DNA of 45,615 nt from Citricoccus zhacaiensis. Lineage in GTDB: Bacteria; Actinomycetota; Actinomycetes; Actinomycetales; Micrococcaceae. The DNA lies in assembly GCF_014645315.1 (NCBI RefSeq), contig NZ_BMLQ01000012.1, forward strand, positions 1 through 45,615, in the 5' to 3' direction. The notes below the pieces were generated by a model. It saw only the letters and a program-made list of their open reading frames with translations. It did no database searches and was not told the origin of the DNA. The stretch's first letter is position 1; every line of letters begins with the position of its first letter. The position numbers and the translations under genes were made by a program. Positions 43,855 through 45,615 of the stretch are shown here, one piece after another.

Positions 43855-44886
43855 ATGCCCCACATCGCCCTGAAGGACGTCACCAAGGAGTATCCCGCGC
43901 CTCAGCGCGGTCATGCTCCCACCGTGGCGGTGGACCGTGTCAGCCTCGAGATCGAGAAGGGTGACGTCTTCGGCATCATCGGCTATTCGGGTGCGGGGAA
44001 GTCAACCCTCGTCCGCCTGATCAACGCGCTCGAGCCGGCCACCGCCGGCTCCATCGAGATCGACGGGACGGACATCACCCGGCTCTCGGCGGCCCGGCAG
44101 CGCCAGATGCGCACCGGCATCGGGATGATCTTCCAGCGCTTCAACCTGCTCAGCTCCCGCTCGGTGCGCCGCAACGTGGAGTACCCCCTCGAGGTCGCCG
44201 GGATGGGCAAGGCCGAGCGGCGGAGGAAGGCACTCGAGCTGCTCGACTTCGTGGGCCTGGCGGACAAGGCGGGCGCCTTCCCGGAGCAGCTCTCCGGCGG
44301 TCAGCAGCAGCGCGTTGGCATCGCCCGGGCCCTGGCCGCGGACCCGCCCATCCTGCTCGCGGACGAGGCCACCTCCGCCCTCGACCCGGAGACCACGGAC
44401 GAGGTCCTGGACCTGCTCGCCAAGGTCAACAGGGATCTCGGCGTGACGATCGTGGTCATCACCCACGAGATGGAGGTGATCGCCCGGATCGCCACCAAGG
44501 TCGCCGTGATGGACCGCGGCCAAGTCGTGGAGGCCGGCGAGACCTACTCTGTCTTCACCAACCCGCAGACCGCCACGTCGAGGCGCTTCGTGCGCACCGT
44601 GGTGCGCAATCTGCCGACCGGCGATGAACTCACCGAACTGCGCGCGCAGCACGAGGGACGGTTCTTCACCATCTCGTTCACGGACGAGGGGGCCACCGAG
44701 GCCCGCGTCTTCGGGGCGCTGGCGCGCGCCGGCGTCGACTTCAACCTGGTGTATGGCGGGGTGGACTCCATCCAGGGCCGCGTCTACGGGCTGCTGACCA
44801 TCGCCGTGCGCGGGGACGCGGCGGCGGTGGACGAGGCGGTCTCCTCCATCGGCTCCGGGGTCACCGTCGAGGAGGTGCACGCATGA
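43855..44886 (+). CDS. metN: MetN-like ABC transporter ATPase with NIL domain
   Basis: 343 residues. ABC domain: Walker A GYSGAGKST, Q-loop FQRFNLLSSRSV, LSGGQQQRV, Walker B ILLADEATSALDPE, H-loop VITHEMEVIARIA. The C-terminal ~90 residues are the NIL regulatory domain (RFFTISFTDEGATEARVFGALARAGVDFNLVYGGVDSIQGRVYGLLTIAV), which in MetN binds methionine and inhibits transport. Start MPHIALKDV chosen for GCAGGAC spacing; an upstream GTG would add 12 residues. Overlaps metI by four bases (ATGA). Confidence 0.92.
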   Translation: MPHIALKDVTKEYPAPQRGHAPTVAVDRVSLEIEKGDVFGIIGYSGAGKSTLVRLINALEPATAGSIEIDGTDITRLSAARQRQMRTGIGMIFQRFNLLSSRSVRRNVEYPLEVAGMGKAERRRKALELLDFVGLADKAGAFPEQLSGGQQQRVGIARALAADPPILLADEATSALDPETTDEVLDLLAKVNRDLGVTIVVITHEMEVIARIATKVAVMDRGQVVEAGETYSVFTNPQTATSRRFVRTVVRNLPTGDELTELRAQHEGRFFTISFTDEGATEARVFGALARAGVDFNLVYGGVDSIQGRVYGLLTIAVRGDAAAVDEAVSSIGSGVTVEEVHA

Positions 44887-45551
44887 GCATCATCGAACAG
44901 GTCACCGAGCTGATGCCGACGCTGCTGGAGCAGACCGGCATCATGCTGTGGATCGTGGCCCTGGCCCTCATCTTCGGCGGGATCTGCGGTCTCATCCTGG
45001 GCCTGCTGCTCTACGTGACCCGCAAGGGCGGGATCATGCAGCAGACGGTCGTCTTCTGGGTCATCAACATCCTGGTGAACACGTTCCGGCCCGTGCCGTT
45101 CATCATCTTCATCGCCGCCATCCAGCCGTTGGCCCGGCAGGTGGTGGGCACCGGCATCGGCTCCGACGCCGTGGTGTTCGGCATCTCGATCGCCGCCAGC
45201 TTCTTCATCGCCCGGCTCGTGGAGCAGAACCTCATGGCCGTGGACCCGGGCGTGATCGAGGCGGCCCGGGCCATGGGCGCCAGCCCCTGGCGCATCGTCC
45301 GCACCGTGATCCTGCCCGAGGCCCTGGGTCCGCTCGTGCTGGGCTACACCTTCGCCATCGTCGCCCTGATCGACATGTCCGCCGTGGCCGGCATCATCGG
45401 CGGCGAGGGGCTGGGCAACTACGCCGTCTCCTACGGCTACCGCCAGTTCGACCCCGTGGTCACCTGGACCGCGCTGTTCATCATCGTGATCGTGGTGCAG
45501 TTGATCCAGGCCTTCGGCAACATCCTGGCCCGCAAGATCCTGCGGCGGTAG
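44883..45551 (+). CDS. metI: MetI-like ABC transporter permease
   Basis: 222 residues, about five helices. Conserved cytoplasmic loop EAARAMGASPWRIVRTVILPEAL (EAA motif) near 120-145, and VVTWTALFIIVIVVQLIQAFGNILARKI at the end. Typical MetI length. The start codon overlaps the metN stop as ATGA, so the two membrane-side components are translated together. Followed by a terminator at the window's right edge. Confidence 0.9.
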   Translation: MSIIEQVTELMPTLLEQTGIMLWIVALALIFGGICGLILGLLLYVTRKGGIMQQTVVFWVINILVNTFRPVPFIIFIAAIQPLARQVVGTGIGSDAVVFGISIAASFFIARLVEQNLMAVDPGVIEAARAMGASPWRIVRTVILPEALGPLVLGYTFAIVALIDMSAVAGIIGGEGLGNYAVSYGYRQFDPVVTWTALFIIVIVVQLIQAFGNILARKILRR

Positions 45552-45590
45552 CCCACCGCAGAACAAGGCACGTTCGAGAACCACGACGGC

Positions 45591-45615
45591 GGCCGGGCAC
45601 CCTGGGTGCCCGGCC
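45591..45615 (+). terminator. Terminator after metI
   Basis: GGCCGGGCACCC-T-GGGTGCCCGGCC, perfect 12-base palindrome ending exactly at the window edge, so a U-tract cannot be assessed. Confidence 0.75.

Overview
The window is very GC-rich, densely coded DNA with frequent GTG starts, ATGA stop/start overlaps and lipobox lipoproteins. This fits a chromosomal segment of a high-GC Gram-positive actinobacterium, probably a Micrococcaceae-like soil or skin aerobe; the genus is an inference from gene content and not proved. I see no rRNA, tRNA, CRISPR array, insertion sequence, phage or plasmid genes, so this looks like ordinary chromosome with several accessory catabolic cassettes.

Layout. 1-337: non-coding, with a terminator-like hairpin. 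338-5617 (minus): an aromatic/histidinol-phosphate-type aminotransferase followed by a branched-chain 2-oxoacid dehydrogenase set (E1-alpha, E1-beta, E2), i.e. amino acid -> 2-oxoacid -> acyl-CoA. 5713-8271: a YvlD-like membrane protein, then a two-gene unit of a WXG100-like small protein and a 546-residue alpha/beta hydrolase. 8520-14641: flavin reductase-like protein, DUF1846 protein, adenylosuccinate lyase (purB), acyltransferase-3 membrane protein and TRIC/UPF0126 channel. 14838-22594: a MetF-like methylene-THF reductase, SDR/LysR pair, MHS-type symporter, Septum_form lipoprotein, a TetR regulator facing a two-TM protein, and a LigM-type THF-dependent aryl O-demethylase. 22830-24035: thioesterase and MarR regulator. 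24075-32907 (minus): an eight-gene operon in which neighbouring genes overlap or abut at every junction (amino-acid-type ABC importer, CapA-like protein, family III CoA-transferase, two 2-hydroxyacyl-CoA-dehydratase-like proteins, MFS exporter). 33141-40185: small protein, YeiH/LysR pair, AcuI/YhdH reductase, epoxide hydrolase, VOC protein and 14-TM MFS pump. 40360-42573: a secreted tannase/feruloyl-esterase with three SLH domains. 42807-45551: MetQ-MetN-MetI methionine-type ABC importer.

Two themes stand out. First, ligM and metF, 7 kb apart, carry the same palindrome (ATACCTAT-N4-ATAGGTAT or a one-base variant) between their -35 and -10 elements. LigM would move an aryl methyl group to tetrahydrofolate and MetF would reoxidise 5-methyl-THF. 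The half-site resembles the VanR (PadR-type) box known from Corynebacterium vanillate genes, so a vanillate-type O-demethylation regulon is likely; the surface-anchored feruloyl-esterase-like enzyme could feed it. Second, the eight-gene operon encodes dehydratase-like proteins that have lost the cysteines that normally hold the [4Fe-4S] cluster and that have no activator ATPase beside them. A matching half-palindrome sits in front of the convergent marR gene and in the operon promoter, suggesting a self-contained regulated import/CoA-activation/export system that I cannot match to a described pathway.

Many monocistronic genes show a TANNNT box 6-7 bases before an ATG/GTG with no ribosome binding site, the pattern of leaderless actinobacterial transcripts; I used it to choose several starts.
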